Shown: positions 25,586 through 35,692 of the stretch, in pieces
Numbering within the stretch: the first letter of the stretch is position 1
Layout: each line of letters begins with the position of its first letter
Assembly (NCBI RefSeq): GCF_020880975.1
Contig: NZ_JAJIWP010000001.1
Location: forward strand, 434,001 to 498,000
DNA length: 64,000 nt
Origin: Mucilaginibacter sp. UR6-1
Lineage (GTDB): Bacteria; Bacteroidota; Bacteroidia; Sphingobacteriales; Sphingobacteriaceae
Direction of reading: 5' to 3'
Notes under the pieces: model-generated
The model's database searches: none
What the model was told of the DNA's origin: nothing
What the model saw: only the letters and a program-made list of their open reading frames with translations
Made by a program: the position numbers and the translations under genes

Positions 25586-25992
25586 CGGCCGATATATTGA
25601 TTATGTTTAATCCCGAGGGTTTCCTGTACGGATACCAGGCTGGCCGGCCAGATGGCGGGATTGTCCCGTGCGATTTCCAGCGCATTCCAGATATCTGTAC
25701 TGCGGCCGAGATCCTGTAAGGTGGCGATCTTAAAAAGGTCTTTGTAATCATTGAGTGTCGCGGCATTGGTGCCGCCTGATTCCCGCGAAAATATCTGCTC
25801 GCGCTCCTTCAGCAGGAAAAGCGCATCAGCCGGATATACGGCTTCTGCTTCGTCGGTAAAGCGCAGGTAAATTTCGTTCTGCGGTTCGTCGACATAGGCG
25901 ACGATGCCGATATCGCCTTCGCGTCCGGCAGGGTGGTTCTCAAGGTTCGGGTGTACCAGTACGAGGGTACCCAGCAGTTCCTGATTTGTCAT
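25582..25992 (-). CDS. Conserved ICE-associated hypothetical protein
   Basis: 136 residues. The N-terminal half (GTLVLVHPNLENHPAGREGD followed by IGIVAYVD) looks like a small beta-barrel/KOW-like domain and the C-terminal half is helical. No name can be given with confidence. It overlaps both the coupling-protein gene and the M23 gene by 4 bases, so its production is coupled to theirs. Confidence 0.65.
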   Translation of the reverse strand: MTNQELLGTLVLVHPNLENHPAGREGDIGIVAYVDEPQNEIYLRFTDEAEAVYPADALFLLKEREQIFSRESGGTNAATLNDYKDLFKIATLQDLGRSTDIWNALEIARDNPAIWPASLVSVQETLGIKHNQYIGR

Positions 25993-27980
25993 TTTGATCT
26001 GAGTTTAGAGGGGTTCGGCGGCGGCTTAAAGAGCGCCACCATATCTTCGATCTCCTGGCCGATGCGGTTAAAGTTCTGGCGGAGTATCTCGTCCCTGCGG
26101 CCTTTGAAATTGTAGTAGGCAGGTAAGGGACGGTAGTTCTTTTCTTCCAGGGCGATCTCCGCCATATCAAGGTTAATCCGGCAGTTGACGGCCGAGGTCT
26201 CGAATTGCCCGGTAAACTTTTCCTGAGCATCTGCGGCGATCACGCCCACCATTTCTCCGGCGTTGAGCGAAGCGATCTTGCCGGCCGGTATCAGCACTTC
26301 CAGTTTTTCATTGAGGGAGGTAGATGTCTTTGCGCGGTCTATGGAAAGGCCTTCGCCGATCTGCTTGGATTTGCCGAACAGGCGCTCCAGCCATTCCAGG
26401 GTTTCCTTGTTGCGAACGGACCCGGAAAGCACATTGCCGACCACCGCGGTGATCGTAGCTGCCGTGTCCTTGCCATACTGCTGACTGAACTGCGGCAGTT
26501 CCTGCAGTCCCATCAGCACCGCAACCTTGTTGCTCCTGGCCGTTGCGATCAGGTTCTCGACCTTGTGCACGAAAAGTGTGGGCACTTCGTCCACGATCAG
26601 GGCGGAAGGCAGGTTGCCCTTGGTGTTGATCAGTTTGGTCAGGCGGTTAATGACGATGGAATAACAGGCGGAATTGATGTTCTGCGTATTCGGGTCGTTA
26701 GCGAGTACCAGCATCCCCGGATTGGCTTTGGCCGATATTTTCAGGTCGAAGTCGTCTCCGGAAAATACCCAGTAGGTTTCCTTGGTCGCCAGCCGGCTGA
26801 TGAATATCTTCAGCGTACCGATCTGTCCTTCGAGCTGGTCGAATGCCTTGGCATTATAAGCGCTCATAAAGGGAGACATGAGCGAACGCAGTTCGCCTTC
26901 AGAAACAAGCACGTTGAAGATCTCTTCATAGGTGCGATTGAGCATGGCCAGCACATGCGGCAGGCTGGAATATTTACCGCCGGAATACTTGCTCAGGAAA
27001 TAGATACAGGATGCCAGGAAGTTAATGGCCGACTGGGTAAAGAACTGATCGCTGCCGCCGGAACGGTCGCCTTTTTTCAGGGCTTCCACCAGGGCCTCGG
27101 CAGTTTCCGCCGCGTCGGCGAGCGTCCGGATATAATCCGCCCGCCAGGGATTGATGCGGCGGCTTTTTTCCGGGTCGTCCAGGTTCAGCACGTGAAACTG
27201 AAACCCGGCAAGCTTACCGGCTTTTTTGGCTTTCAGGTAATGGAAATAGGCGATCTGCCCGAGGTCAGGGAATTTGAAATCATAGAGACAAACCGCGAAT
27301 TCCTTGGCGATCAGCTGCCGGATGAACGGGTTGACGATAGAAAAGCTCTTACCCGAGCCCGGTGTACCGATCACGATCGTGCCGCGAAACACATTGCAGA
27401 TGTTGATCCAGCCCGGCCTGACCTTCCGTTCGAAATAAAACAGCATCGGGATATTGACCGAGTACGGCGTTTCCACCTTTTTCTGCGGCTGCATAAAGCT
27501 TTCCGCTTCGGTATTCCATTTATCCTTACCCAGTCCGGAACGGATCATCTTGGAGATGTTATCCATGGACAGGCTGGTGAGTATTGCCCCGGCAAAAGAA
27601 AAAGTGATATACACCAGGTCCCACCACCGGGTAAAGGCAAATGCAAGGGGGGAAGCACGGCCCTGAAAAACCATGCTGCCAAAAAACATCAGCAGCCCAA
27701 GGGCCAGCGGATAAATGATCTGTTTTTTAGGGTCAAGTTCCGTGTCCTTTTTAGACAGGGTGCCGACGCTCACCAGGCAGATCAGGCCGAAGGTCGTCAG
27801 TTTGCTGAACAGCAAACTCCTGTAGATCACGATATGGCTGATCCTTTCCAAAGGCGTAAAAAAAATGCCCCAGAAAGGGGCATCACGGTAAATAAAAATG
27901 GCGGCTTCCAGCGCTACTGACAGGTAAATGCCGCATTGCAGAAAGCCATGCAGCTTCTGCTGTTCACGTGTTTCTTCCAT
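25989..27980 (-). CDS. mobC: Type IV coupling protein (VirD4/TraG-family ATPase, MobC)
   Basis: 663 residues. Membrane segments in the first ~140 residues are followed by Walker A GTPGSGKS at 205-212 (VIGTPGSGKSFSIVN) and a Walker B segment ALIVDEVPTLF near residue 455. Couples the relaxase-DNA complex to the secretion channel at the inner membrane. In Bacteroidota elements this protein is called MobC and sits with MobA and MobB. It lies 36 bases after the methylase-helicase giant, and the next gene overlaps it by 4 bases. Confidence 0.93.
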   Translation of the reverse strand: MEETREQQKLHGFLQCGIYLSVALEAAIFIYRDAPFWGIFFTPLERISHIVIYRSLLFSKLTTFGLICLVSVGTLSKKDTELDPKKQIIYPLALGLLMFFGSMVFQGRASPLAFAFTRWWDLVYITFSFAGAILTSLSMDNISKMIRSGLGKDKWNTEAESFMQPQKKVETPYSVNIPMLFYFERKVRPGWINICNVFRGTIVIGTPGSGKSFSIVNPFIRQLIAKEFAVCLYDFKFPDLGQIAYFHYLKAKKAGKLAGFQFHVLNLDDPEKSRRINPWRADYIRTLADAAETAEALVEALKKGDRSGGSDQFFTQSAINFLASCIYFLSKYSGGKYSSLPHVLAMLNRTYEEIFNVLVSEGELRSLMSPFMSAYNAKAFDQLEGQIGTLKIFISRLATKETYWVFSGDDFDLKISAKANPGMLVLANDPNTQNINSACYSIVINRLTKLINTKGNLPSALIVDEVPTLFVHKVENLIATARSNKVAVLMGLQELPQFSQQYGKDTAATITAVVGNVLSGSVRNKETLEWLERLFGKSKQIGEGLSIDRAKTSTSLNEKLEVLIPAGKIASLNAGEMVGVIAADAQEKFTGQFETSAVNCRINLDMAEIALEEKNYRPLPAYYNFKGRRDEILRQNFNRIGQEIEDMVALFKPPPNPSKLRSK

Positions 27981-28016
27981 AAATAAAGGTTAAATAGCTG
28001 CCCAGGTCGCTGGTGC

Positions 28017-31000
28017 TCAGCGTTTCAGGCCGCCGTAGTTCAGATCCTGCTCCTCCTCATCATCATTTTGGTCAGGATTCATGCGGATCACGTCGTTGCC
28101 GGCCTGTTCTTCATTTTCCCGGATCTTACGTGTGATCTCGTCTTCCAGGCGGGCAAGTTCCAGCTTCATGTCAGCCAGTTCTTTTTCCTGCGTGAAGGGC
28201 TTTTCGGTCAGCGCCCTGATTTCGGGAATCTCTTTGTCAAGCTTATCCAGCTTATCACGGTACTTTACTACCAGCGAACCGACATGATCGATGGCCTGCA
28301 GGAAATACCGTGCAGCGGTTTTCGGGTTATCCGTATTCGGGGCACCGTTGCTGCGCATGTATCTGATCCCGGTCTCCCGGCTCTCGGCGAAGAGGCCGGC
28401 GACGTGCTCATATTTGCTGCCCTGATCGGTTTGTACCCAGGCCATTTCTCTTTTTACTTTTAGGTCAAAGCCATACAGTTCTCCGAGTTTATGTTCCTGC
28501 TGCTGCGGGTTTTCCGGCCGCCACTTCCTGTAGATGGCAATAAAGTATTTGCCGATGTCCGCCGGTTCGGTTTCCTTCCGGCCGGGTAAACTTACCGGGT
28601 TCAGCTTGTTACCCTTGTCATCGAGGCGAAGCGCCTTGTTATAGGCGGCTTCATCCTTCTCCAGTTTCGCCAGCATGGAAACGGTATCGGCTCTTTGCTT
28701 TTCCTTATCCTCCAGCAGGTAACGGCTGCGGGCAACATCTTTAAAGTGGGATGAGCGGTAACCTTCCAGCTCAGTAACCTTTTTTTCGGCTTTGGTCTTT
28801 TCGAGCAGTGAGGTATCGCCGGAAAGAATGGCGATATACTCTGAAAAGTTCATCCCGCTTTGTTCATCCATCGCACCTTCGTCGATGATGCGTTTGCTCA
28901 GTTCAGAGTTTTTCATCTGGCTGATGAAGGTCTGCTTGTTCTTCAGGAGATTGAACTTGTAGTTGTCCAGCGACTGTTCTACGGCGTAGATGTAATTGCG
29001 CACCCTGTTACCGGAAAGCAGTTTGGCCAGCCAGTTGCCCTGCCTTGCGCCGCGGCCATCCCGTTGCTCCAGTTCGGAGGGTTTCCAGGGAATATCCAGG
29101 TGGTGCATGGCAACCACACGCTGCTGAACATTCAGGCCGGTTCCGGCTTTTTCGGTACTGCCGATCAGAATACGGATCTGGCCGGCGTTCATTCTGGCGA
29201 ACAGTTCCGGTTTGCGTTTATCCGTCCAGTCATGGATGAAGGTGACCTCTGCTGCGGGGATATCGAAGTCGCTGACCAGCTTATCGCGGAGTGCATCATA
29301 GACGTTGAAGCCGTCCGGCTTAGGGGTGCCGATATCACTGAAGATGATCTGCGTACCGCGGTGCTCCATGCTGTCACGGTATTCGCGCGCCACATTGCTG
29401 GCGCAGATACTGACCTTGTTCCCGGGGTCGTCGCCGTATTCATCCGCATTGATCAGGCGCATATCGACCGCCATTTTTTTGGCATAATTGGTCGCGATCA
29501 GCATACGACCGATGTCCTCGCTTTTGGTCAGCGGTTCCCGACCGATCAGGGTGGCATCGCCGGTTTTGGCAAAAAGCATCAGCAGTTTGGTGAACACCTT
29601 CTGGCTGCTTGTCGGCGGAATATTGACCAGCACCTCATCGATCTGCGGCTTATCCAGACTGATATGTCTGGCCGTTTTGTAATCGGTGATCTCGTTATAG
29701 AACCGGGCGAGTTCCGGCACTTTGATGAAGTAGCGGAACCTTTCTTTTGCCCTGATCTCGTTCGTGACGCTGAACTCGAAATCAACCGTTTTGCGGGCAT
29801 AAACTGCCGCCCAGGCATCAAAGTTGCTGATCCGCTGCCGCTCCATTTCATTAGGGCGCAGATATTTGAAGATGAGGTACATCTCGGTCAGGCTGTTAGA
29901 GATCGGTGTCCCGGAAAGAAAAGTGACACACAGATCTGACCGGAATTTATCCTGCAGCGTCCGCACCGCAAAAAGCATATTGAGTGCTTTCTGACTTCCG
30001 GCGATATTTCCGAGCCCAGCCACCCGGTTATGCCGGGTGGTAAAGGTCAGGTTCTTAAATTTATGTGATTCATCGATAAACAGGTGGTCGACCTCCATTT
30101 CCTGAAAGTTGATACCGGTATCTTTGCGCGTATCGATCGCATGGCTCACCGCGTTGAGCTGCACCTGCAGGTTATTCTTGCGTATTTCCAGGCCCTTGAG
30201 CATGGCCCGGTTAATGGTGGTGCCGAGTGTCGCGAGCGTTGCCAGGTCACGGCTGATATTGTCAAGTTCCGTCCGGAAGATTTCCCGCTGTATCTCCGGC
30301 GACTGCGGGATCATCCCGAACTGGTCGTGGGTCAGGATAACGCAATCCCAGTTATTGTTTTTGATCTCATGGAACAGGCGCTGCCTGCGAGATGGCAGGT
30401 AATCATTTTCGCCGGGTGCCAGGATCTTCGCATTGGGATAAGCTGTCCGGAAGGTATCCCGGATGGCGCTCACGTTGGCTTTCAGGGCAAGGATCATCGG
30501 TTTATGGATCAGGCCGAGTCTTTTCATTTCCATTGCGGCAACGATCATGGTCAGCGTTTTGCCAAGCCCGACCTCATGATCGATCAGCGCACCACGGTTC
30601 TGGATGATACGCCAGGCAGCATCTTTTTGCGAATCGTAAAGGCCCGGTATCTTCAGCGCTTTCAGGTCGAGCCCCGGAAAGGTCAGGTGGCTGCCGTTAT
30701 ATTCCCGGAGCACGTAACAGTTGAAGGTCTCGTTGTATAGTTTTTCGATGTGCTGCTTATCCGCTGCGGGCAGTTCCTTCAGCCATTCGTTGTAGCGGCT
30801 GCGGATCATTTCAATCTTGCGGTGGGCATTTTGAATCGCTTCGGTATCCGGTACCCGTTTGATCTTACCCTTTTCGTATTCTACCGGATAAGTAATATTC
30901 GGCGTGGTGTTTTCCAGGGCATGCTCCAGCAGGGTTTTCCCGGTGATCCTGTCGCTTTGCTTCGGAACCACCGCGAATTCAGTATCCGTGGTCGTGTTGC

Positions 31001-33470
31001 CTTTACTGTAATTTACCTTGAACGTATCGACCGACGGGAAATAATGGATCTCCGTATCCACCTGGAACAGGTCACTGGCAAATGCCTCATAGTAATGAAT
31101 GGGCAGCCAGCGTTCACCGAGGTTAAAGTCCAGCAGTTCAAAAGGAATATGCTGCGGCTGGACCCGGCGTATAGCGGTCAGGCTGCGCAGGAGCTGGAAA
31201 TTTTCCGGGTCTGCAGCTGCATAGCGTTCAGCGGCCCGCAGTTTGGCAACAACGTTGCCTGATAAATAACCGTCGGTAGTTTCCCAGCGGTCTTTCTCCG
31301 GGTCGAAGAGTATCTGCTTTTCGAGGCGGTAGATCACATCATCGTGATTAAGCCCTGTCAGCTGCCCGATCCGGTCGATATCCACACGGCCGGTTTCGTT
31401 AAGGCAGCGCGCGAGCGCATCGGCAGGGTCGTCGATCTGCTCCCGTTTCGCCGGCGGAAATACCGGTTCCCGGAATATATCGGACGGCACGAACTTTTCC
31501 CCGCTCTTCCGTTCGAGGGATGCCAGCATTTTGAAGCCGAAGGCCAGGTCGGCCGCGATGCGCGCCCTGTTTTGCGGTTTATTCAGTAAGCCATGCTTTT
31601 CGGTGAAGGCACGATACAGGCGGTTCAGCGCCCCGCGCATTTCCGGAAAAGCGATGCGGTTTTCTGCTTCAGAACGGAATAGTTCCAGGTAGGTATCCCG
31701 CAGCGGCACATAAGCCCGGTAGAACGGCAGGTTTTCCTGCGAGTCCAGCGGCGTGAAGGCCGCTTCGCCATTCCCCGGCTGGCCGATCAGCCCGGCCTTC
31801 CCATCCAAGATGACCAGTGTGTCTTTTTCGTAAAACGAGCGCAGGTCAGTAAAAGCCTTCGGCCTGTCGGGCATGATCCTGAATGCGGCTTCGAGGCTGG
31901 TGTCGCCTTCGTACCGGAAATCGTAAGCAAAGTACTTCAGTTTGCCGGACAGCTTATCCAGTTCATTGCCGAGCGTCATGCCGTTCATCCAGCGGGCAGG
32001 CACGGAAACTTCGGCCACATTGCTGAACAGTTTGTACAGATAGCGCCCGTTCTGTCTGGCCCTCGCCGTCAGCATCACAATGCTGTCATGTGCCGGGCGT
32101 GCGGTTGTCCGGACCGTACTGATCAGCCTGGCGGTTGCCGCGTCCACGGTCGCCCTGTCCGGTTCATCCAGGTAGGATGCCGCCTTATTGTTATTTTCGG
32201 CAGGTACCGTATCGAACAATCCGAGCTGCCCGGTCGCCGCTTCAGCCGATACTTCCGGCACAGGGAGAAAAGTAAACCTGCGCCCGGCAGCCTGTTCCTG
32301 CTGAAAACGGATGGACTGCCATTTTTCATAGTTAAAGTTCTTTGAAAGCCCGGCGGCTATCTCAGAACGCAGGGCGTTCGCAATGTCGTTCATATCGCCG
32401 TTCTGCCAGGTCATCAGCGAGGGCTGCCCGTAAGCGTTGGTATCTTCCAGCACTTCGTCTCCAAGCATCAGGCCGGCATTTTCGGCCAGGTAGGCATTCA
32501 GGTGATAGGCACCTTTGGGGCCTGATCTGTCAATGGTCGCGATCAGCAGCGCCTCCGCTTCGCTGAGTGCCTCCTTGCCGTCATTTTTCTGTACGATCAG
32601 CAGATGGGTACCCACTTCCACATTCGCATTCTCTTTCATCAGGTTGGCCGGTAATGCGGCCAGGCTCACCAGGTCGGCTGAGGTAAAAAGATATTTACGC
32701 GCGGCGTCATTGGCCGGCGTGTTGAGGAACCCGTCGGTTACGAGATAAGCCAGCAAACCTCCGTCGGCCAGTTTCTCCAGGCCTTTGGCAAAGAAATAGT
32801 TGTGTATGCGGGAGGTGATGCCGCTGCCGCCGTAAGCAGGGTCATGCACCGAAAAGTTGCCGAACGGGATATTGCTGATCACCAGGTCGGACATCCCTTT
32901 CTCATGGGGGCCGGTTTCTTCAAGGCCTTTGATCTGTACGCTGATCTTCGGACTGAGTGCCTGTGCCAGTGTCGCAAGTATGCGGCCGGTCAGGACATCC
33001 TTTTCCACCGCGATGATACTTTCGATCTCCGGGAATGCCCGCAGCGCCGCGGTTATAAAAACACCTGCCCCGGCACTCGGTTCGTAAAGCCTGCGCGGGA
33101 AAACGGCATGGTCTGCCAGTGCACCATAGATCGCATGGGGTATGATCTCCGGTGTATAAAAAGCGGTAGCCGTACTGCTGATCATAGCGTGGTAGGCCCT
33201 TTTGTAGTCTGCCGACGACAGTTTGCCTTCCAGCAGTTCATGCAGCTGCATAATGCCGGGCCGCATTTTGAGGTCTGCCTGTGAGATATCGTAAGCCTGC
33301 CATTCGGCTTCGGTTCCGGGGGGAAATAATACCGCTTTGATGCCGCCGAACCCCGCATAATTCTGAAGTGCAGCGATCTCTTCAGGAGAAAGTTGCTGCC
33401 CGATATAATTCAGCGCGATGCTGATGGCCGATAGATTATCAGCCAGTTTTTTACTGCTGTTAAATGCCAT
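28017..33470 (-). CDS. Giant N6-adenine methylase-SNF2 helicase fusion (DarB-like)
   Basis: 1817 residues. The N-terminal methyltransferase has the SAM-binding EPSAGAG at 130-136 and the catalytic N-I-P-F motif at 200-203. A SNF2-type helicase follows, with Walker A in IDHEVGLGKT (~965), DESH box (~1133) and the C-terminal motif QRDGRGARQGN (~1470), then a coiled C-terminus. The same architecture occurs in P1 phage DarB, which shields injected DNA from type I restriction, and in Bacteroidota ICEs. Here it lies between TraN and the coupling protein, consistent with protecting transferred DNA. The anti-restriction role is by analogy. Confidence 0.88.
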   Translation of the reverse strand: MAFNSSKKLADNLSAISIALNYIGQQLSPEEIAALQNYAGFGGIKAVLFPPGTEAEWQAYDISQADLKMRPGIMQLHELLEGKLSSADYKRAYHAMISSTATAFYTPEIIPHAIYGALADHAVFPRRLYEPSAGAGVFITAALRAFPEIESIIAVEKDVLTGRILATLAQALSPKISVQIKGLEETGPHEKGMSDLVISNIPFGNFSVHDPAYGGSGITSRIHNYFFAKGLEKLADGGLLAYLVTDGFLNTPANDAARKYLFTSADLVSLAALPANLMKENANVEVGTHLLIVQKNDGKEALSEAEALLIATIDRSGPKGAYHLNAYLAENAGLMLGDEVLEDTNAYGQPSLMTWQNGDMNDIANALRSEIAAGLSKNFNYEKWQSIRFQQEQAAGRRFTFLPVPEVSAEAATGQLGLFDTVPAENNNKAASYLDEPDRATVDAATARLISTVRTTARPAHDSIVMLTARARQNGRYLYKLFSNVAEVSVPARWMNGMTLGNELDKLSGKLKYFAYDFRYEGDTSLEAAFRIMPDRPKAFTDLRSFYEKDTLVILDGKAGLIGQPGNGEAAFTPLDSQENLPFYRAYVPLRDTYLELFRSEAENRIAFPEMRGALNRLYRAFTEKHGLLNKPQNRARIAADLAFGFKMLASLERKSGEKFVPSDIFREPVFPPAKREQIDDPADALARCLNETGRVDIDRIGQLTGLNHDDVIYRLEKQILFDPEKDRWETTDGYLSGNVVAKLRAAERYAAADPENFQLLRSLTAIRRVQPQHIPFELLDFNLGERWLPIHYYEAFASDLFQVDTEIHYFPSVDTFKVNYSKGNTTTDTEFAVVPKQSDRITGKTLLEHALENTTPNITYPVEYEKGKIKRVPDTEAIQNAHRKIEMIRSRYNEWLKELPAADKQHIEKLYNETFNCYVLREYNGSHLTFPGLDLKALKIPGLYDSQKDAAWRIIQNRGALIDHEVGLGKTLTMIVAAMEMKRLGLIHKPMILALKANVSAIRDTFRTAYPNAKILAPGENDYLPSRRQRLFHEIKNNNWDCVILTHDQFGMIPQSPEIQREIFRTELDNISRDLATLATLGTTINRAMLKGLEIRKNNLQVQLNAVSHAIDTRKDTGINFQEMEVDHLFIDESHKFKNLTFTTRHNRVAGLGNIAGSQKALNMLFAVRTLQDKFRSDLCVTFLSGTPISNSLTEMYLIFKYLRPNEMERQRISNFDAWAAVYARKTVDFEFSVTNEIRAKERFRYFIKVPELARFYNEITDYKTARHISLDKPQIDEVLVNIPPTSSQKVFTKLLMLFAKTGDATLIGREPLTKSEDIGRMLIATNYAKKMAVDMRLINADEYGDDPGNKVSICASNVAREYRDSMEHRGTQIIFSDIGTPKPDGFNVYDALRDKLVSDFDIPAAEVTFIHDWTDKRKPELFARMNAGQIRILIGSTEKAGTGLNVQQRVVAMHHLDIPWKPSELEQRDGRGARQGNWLAKLLSGNRVRNYIYAVEQSLDNYKFNLLKNKQTFISQMKNSELSKRIIDEGAMDEQSGMNFSEYIAILSGDTSLLEKTKAEKKVTELEGYRSSHFKDVARSRYLLEDKEKQRADTVSMLAKLEKDEAAYNKALRLDDKGNKLNPVSLPGRKETEPADIGKYFIAIYRKWRPENPQQQEHKLGELYGFDLKVKREMAWVQTDQGSKYEHVAGLFAESRETGIRYMRSNGAPNTDNPKTAARYFLQAIDHVGSLVVKYRDKLDKLDKEIPEIRALTEKPFTQEKELADMKLELARLEDEITRKIRENEEQAGNDVIRMNPDQNDDEEEQDLNYGGLKR

Positions 33471-33472
33471 AG

Positions 33473-33688
33473 CTATTCCTCCTGTAAATAATCCGCGATG
33501 GTTCCGATCACTTCGTACCGGAGGTATCTATCGTCCTCATCCAGCCCGGTGAGCAGCGGGGCGCAGAGCTCCTGGATATTGGTGAGTTCGTAATGCAGGA
33601 TGCCGAGATTGATAAAGCGCAGGTAAACCCCCAGGAATTCCTGCTCCAGCACGAGCCTGAGGTAGTCGTAGGCTGTCAGGTTTGTCAT
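33473..33688 (-). CDS. Small hypothetical ICE protein
   Basis: 71 residues (MTNLTAYDYLRLVLEQEFLG...), acidic and helical with no recognised domain. It ends 2 bases before the giant methylase-helicase gene and starts 5 bases after traN, so it is co-translated with both. The tight packing and good codon use support it as real. It may be an accessory subunit of the giant protein, which is speculative. Confidence 0.65.
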   Translation of the reverse strand: MTNLTAYDYLRLVLEQEFLGVYLRFINLGILHYELTNIQELCAPLLTGLDEDDRYLRYEVIGTIADYLQEE

Positions 33689-33693
33689 AAGGG

Positions 33694-34479
33694 TCAGTTT
33701 GGGAGTGAATCCGCATCGAGTATATCCTGCCAGGATATTCTGAGTGTAAGGATGCGGCCTGATAGCTGCTTTTCGCTGAGTTCAGCGAGCAGCACTTTAT
33801 TACCCGGGAAACTCATTTTCTTAAAGACGAAAATATTCCGGTAGGCTTTAGAGAAGGAGGGGGTGCTGAACAGCACGAATTCGGGTTTGAGTTCGAACGA
33901 CTGGACATTGGAAGCCCTGTTCACTTTTTTGTCGTCTATGCGGAAACGGAAATCCGCTATATCGTACCTCAGGCGGGTGGTATTTTTATAACCGATGTCG
34001 AGAAAAATATAATCTCCGAGGGTGTAAACATGGTTGAGCTGCCCGGTCAGGCCGAATGCCTTTACCTTTTCCATTCTTTTTTCGGGTTTTCGCGAGATCA
34101 GGCCGAGCGCCATGCGCTTCAGCTCGTTTTCTGAAAAACCTATACCGGAAATATCGAGCGGGCGGGTATCTGCGGGGCTGATCTCGATCGCTGTGTTACC
34201 CGCCGCTTCACCCGGAACGATGCGGTATTCCGCAATAAATTTTTCGCCGGCGATGGTGACGAAGGCACCGGTAAAACCTGAAACGGAATCTTTGAGCCGG
34301 AGCCTGAAAACGTTTTTGAGGGGAAGATCTCCCGTCAGGTCTTTGGAAGAGATATCCACGTATTGTATGCGTTCTGGTGATATAAAATGAAGGTTGAGGT
34401 TTTTGGAAATATTGATTGCCGGCTGTGCGTACAGGAAATACGGGCACAGCAGGGCCAGGTAAAAAAGAAACTTTTTCAT
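33694..34479 (-). CDS. traN: TraN, conjugative transposon outer-channel protein (DUF4138)
   Basis: 261 residues from the ATG at 34479, which opens a clear signal peptide (MKKFLFYLALLCPYFLYAQ); the longer frame to 34524 adds a non-signal leader and is disfavoured. The body is beta-rich (HFISPERIQYVDISSKDLTG) as in the DUF4138/TraN family, a VirB9-like component of the Bacteroidota transfer channel. It follows TraM after 55 bases. Confidence 0.9.
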   Translation of the reverse strand: MKKFLFYLALLCPYFLYAQPAINISKNLNLHFISPERIQYVDISSKDLTGDLPLKNVFRLRLKDSVSGFTGAFVTIAGEKFIAEYRIVPGEAAGNTAIEISPADTRPLDISGIGFSENELKRMALGLISRKPEKRMEKVKAFGLTGQLNHVYTLGDYIFLDIGYKNTTRLRYDIADFRFRIDDKKVNRASNVQSFELKPEFVLFSTPSFSKAYRNIFVFKKMSFPGNKVLLAELSEKQLSGRILTLRISWQDILDADSLPN

Positions 34480-34534
34480 GGTCGGGTTTTTAATGATGTT
34501 AAGCGGATGATCAGAAATGGCCAAAAAGGCCGGA

Positions 34535-35683
34535 TCAGTAGGACTTCTGCGTGTTTTGCAGCGCGTCCGTATCGATGAGATAGATATAGGAATTGTATTT
34601 CATTTTTGCCTTGTTCTTGCGGATTACCCCCGCAATGGCGGAAGAGGTCGACTGGAACAGTTTGTCCACGGAACTCATCAGGAACTGGCTCCCGGTAGCA
34701 TTCCCGTCAATGGTCACACCCTGAACAGAGTTGCTGCCCAGATCTTTGGTGAATTCCCGGAACGCGGATGAGGGCACATACAGCCCGGGCAGGCCATCAA
34801 GGTCATACACGTCAAGTTTCACGGGCAGGATCCGGCCTTCCGACAGGATGGTGCTGATCGACAGAGTCACCCGCTGTTCGGAAAAGCCGCTGATCTGGGC
34901 GAACAGGAAAGTGCCTTTCGGGATGGAGAAGCCGCCGGCGCGGATATCCTCCAGCAAACGGAGGCGGAGCCTTGAGCCAGCATAGCCGGTCACGTTCTCA
35001 TCGATCACGGCCGTGATGAATTTGTTTTCGGCAGGCGGCCTGACCGTGTTGAAATCCGCTGGCAATTCGTCCGCACGGCTGACGGTCAGCTTCTTTTCCG
35101 CTGCTTTCAGCTGTGCAATTTTCGCGGCATGCTGTTGTTTTTGTTTTTCCGCTTTCAGGGCCGGGTCGTTCTCCCTGCTCAGGCTGTCCATATAAGCCAT
35201 CTGCATTTTAAAGACATCCATCGGGTCCCGTTCCCGGTTGACAGGCGGCAGGGGCCGGTTCACCGGCTGCCGTTGAGGCATGACATTCAGCCTGGCGGCA
35301 ATCGCCTTGTCCTTTATTACAGTTGCCGGCGCATTGAATTTCGCTTTCATGGCCCGGTCAATCGAATCGAGCATTCGTTTTTCGCGGCCGGTGTAACTAT
35401 CCCTAAAGCTGGCATTACTGCTGACTTCCTTCGGGATCACATTGACGGCGGAATAGCCATCGGCTTCCTTGTAGGTATTCCGGTAAGCATTCAGTTTGTC
35501 GTCCAGCTCTTTTTTGCGCACGACTGCAGAAACATTGCCGACACTGCCGTTCAGGCCGGCCTGCTGTTTCGCTTCAGCCGGCGGTTTGCTGAAGGTACTC
35601 TGCCAGACATAAAAAAAGAGGAAGAGGAAAGGCAGCGCAAGCAGTGGCAGCACATACTTGGGCTGTTTAAAGTTGATGTTCAT
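34535..35683 (-). CDS. traM: TraM, VirB10-like conjugative transposon protein
   Basis: 382 residues. A single N-terminal membrane anchor (YVLPLLALPFLFLFFYVW) is followed by a long charged and helical periplasmic stalk, then a C-terminal beta domain (NKFITAVIDENVTGYAGSRL ... GTFLFAQISGFSEQRV). This is the TraM layout of Bacteroidota ICEs, functionally equivalent to VirB10 bridging both membranes. It lies 9 bases after the TraL-position gene. Confidence 0.92.
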   Translation of the reverse strand: MNINFKQPKYVLPLLALPFLFLFFYVWQSTFSKPPAEAKQQAGLNGSVGNVSAVVRKKELDDKLNAYRNTYKEADGYSAVNVIPKEVSSNASFRDSYTGREKRMLDSIDRAMKAKFNAPATVIKDKAIAARLNVMPQRQPVNRPLPPVNRERDPMDVFKMQMAYMDSLSRENDPALKAEKQKQQHAAKIAQLKAAEKKLTVSRADELPADFNTVRPPAENKFITAVIDENVTGYAGSRLRLRLLEDIRAGGFSIPKGTFLFAQISGFSEQRVTLSISTILSEGRILPVKLDVYDLDGLPGLYVPSSAFREFTKDLGSNSVQGVTIDGNATGSQFLMSSVDKLFQSTSSAIAGVIRKNKAKMKYNSYIYLIDTDALQNTQKSY

Positions 35684-35692
35684 GATGATCTG

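Noticed and set aside
26205..27920. 571-codon plus-strand frame opposite the coupling protein
   Set aside because: Antisense shadow of the GC-rich mobC gene; the minus-strand frame has the Walker A/B motifs.
28860..29939. 359-codon plus-strand frame opposite the methylase-helicase gene
   Set aside because: Antisense shadow with no family pattern; the minus-strand frame has clear methylase and helicase motifs.
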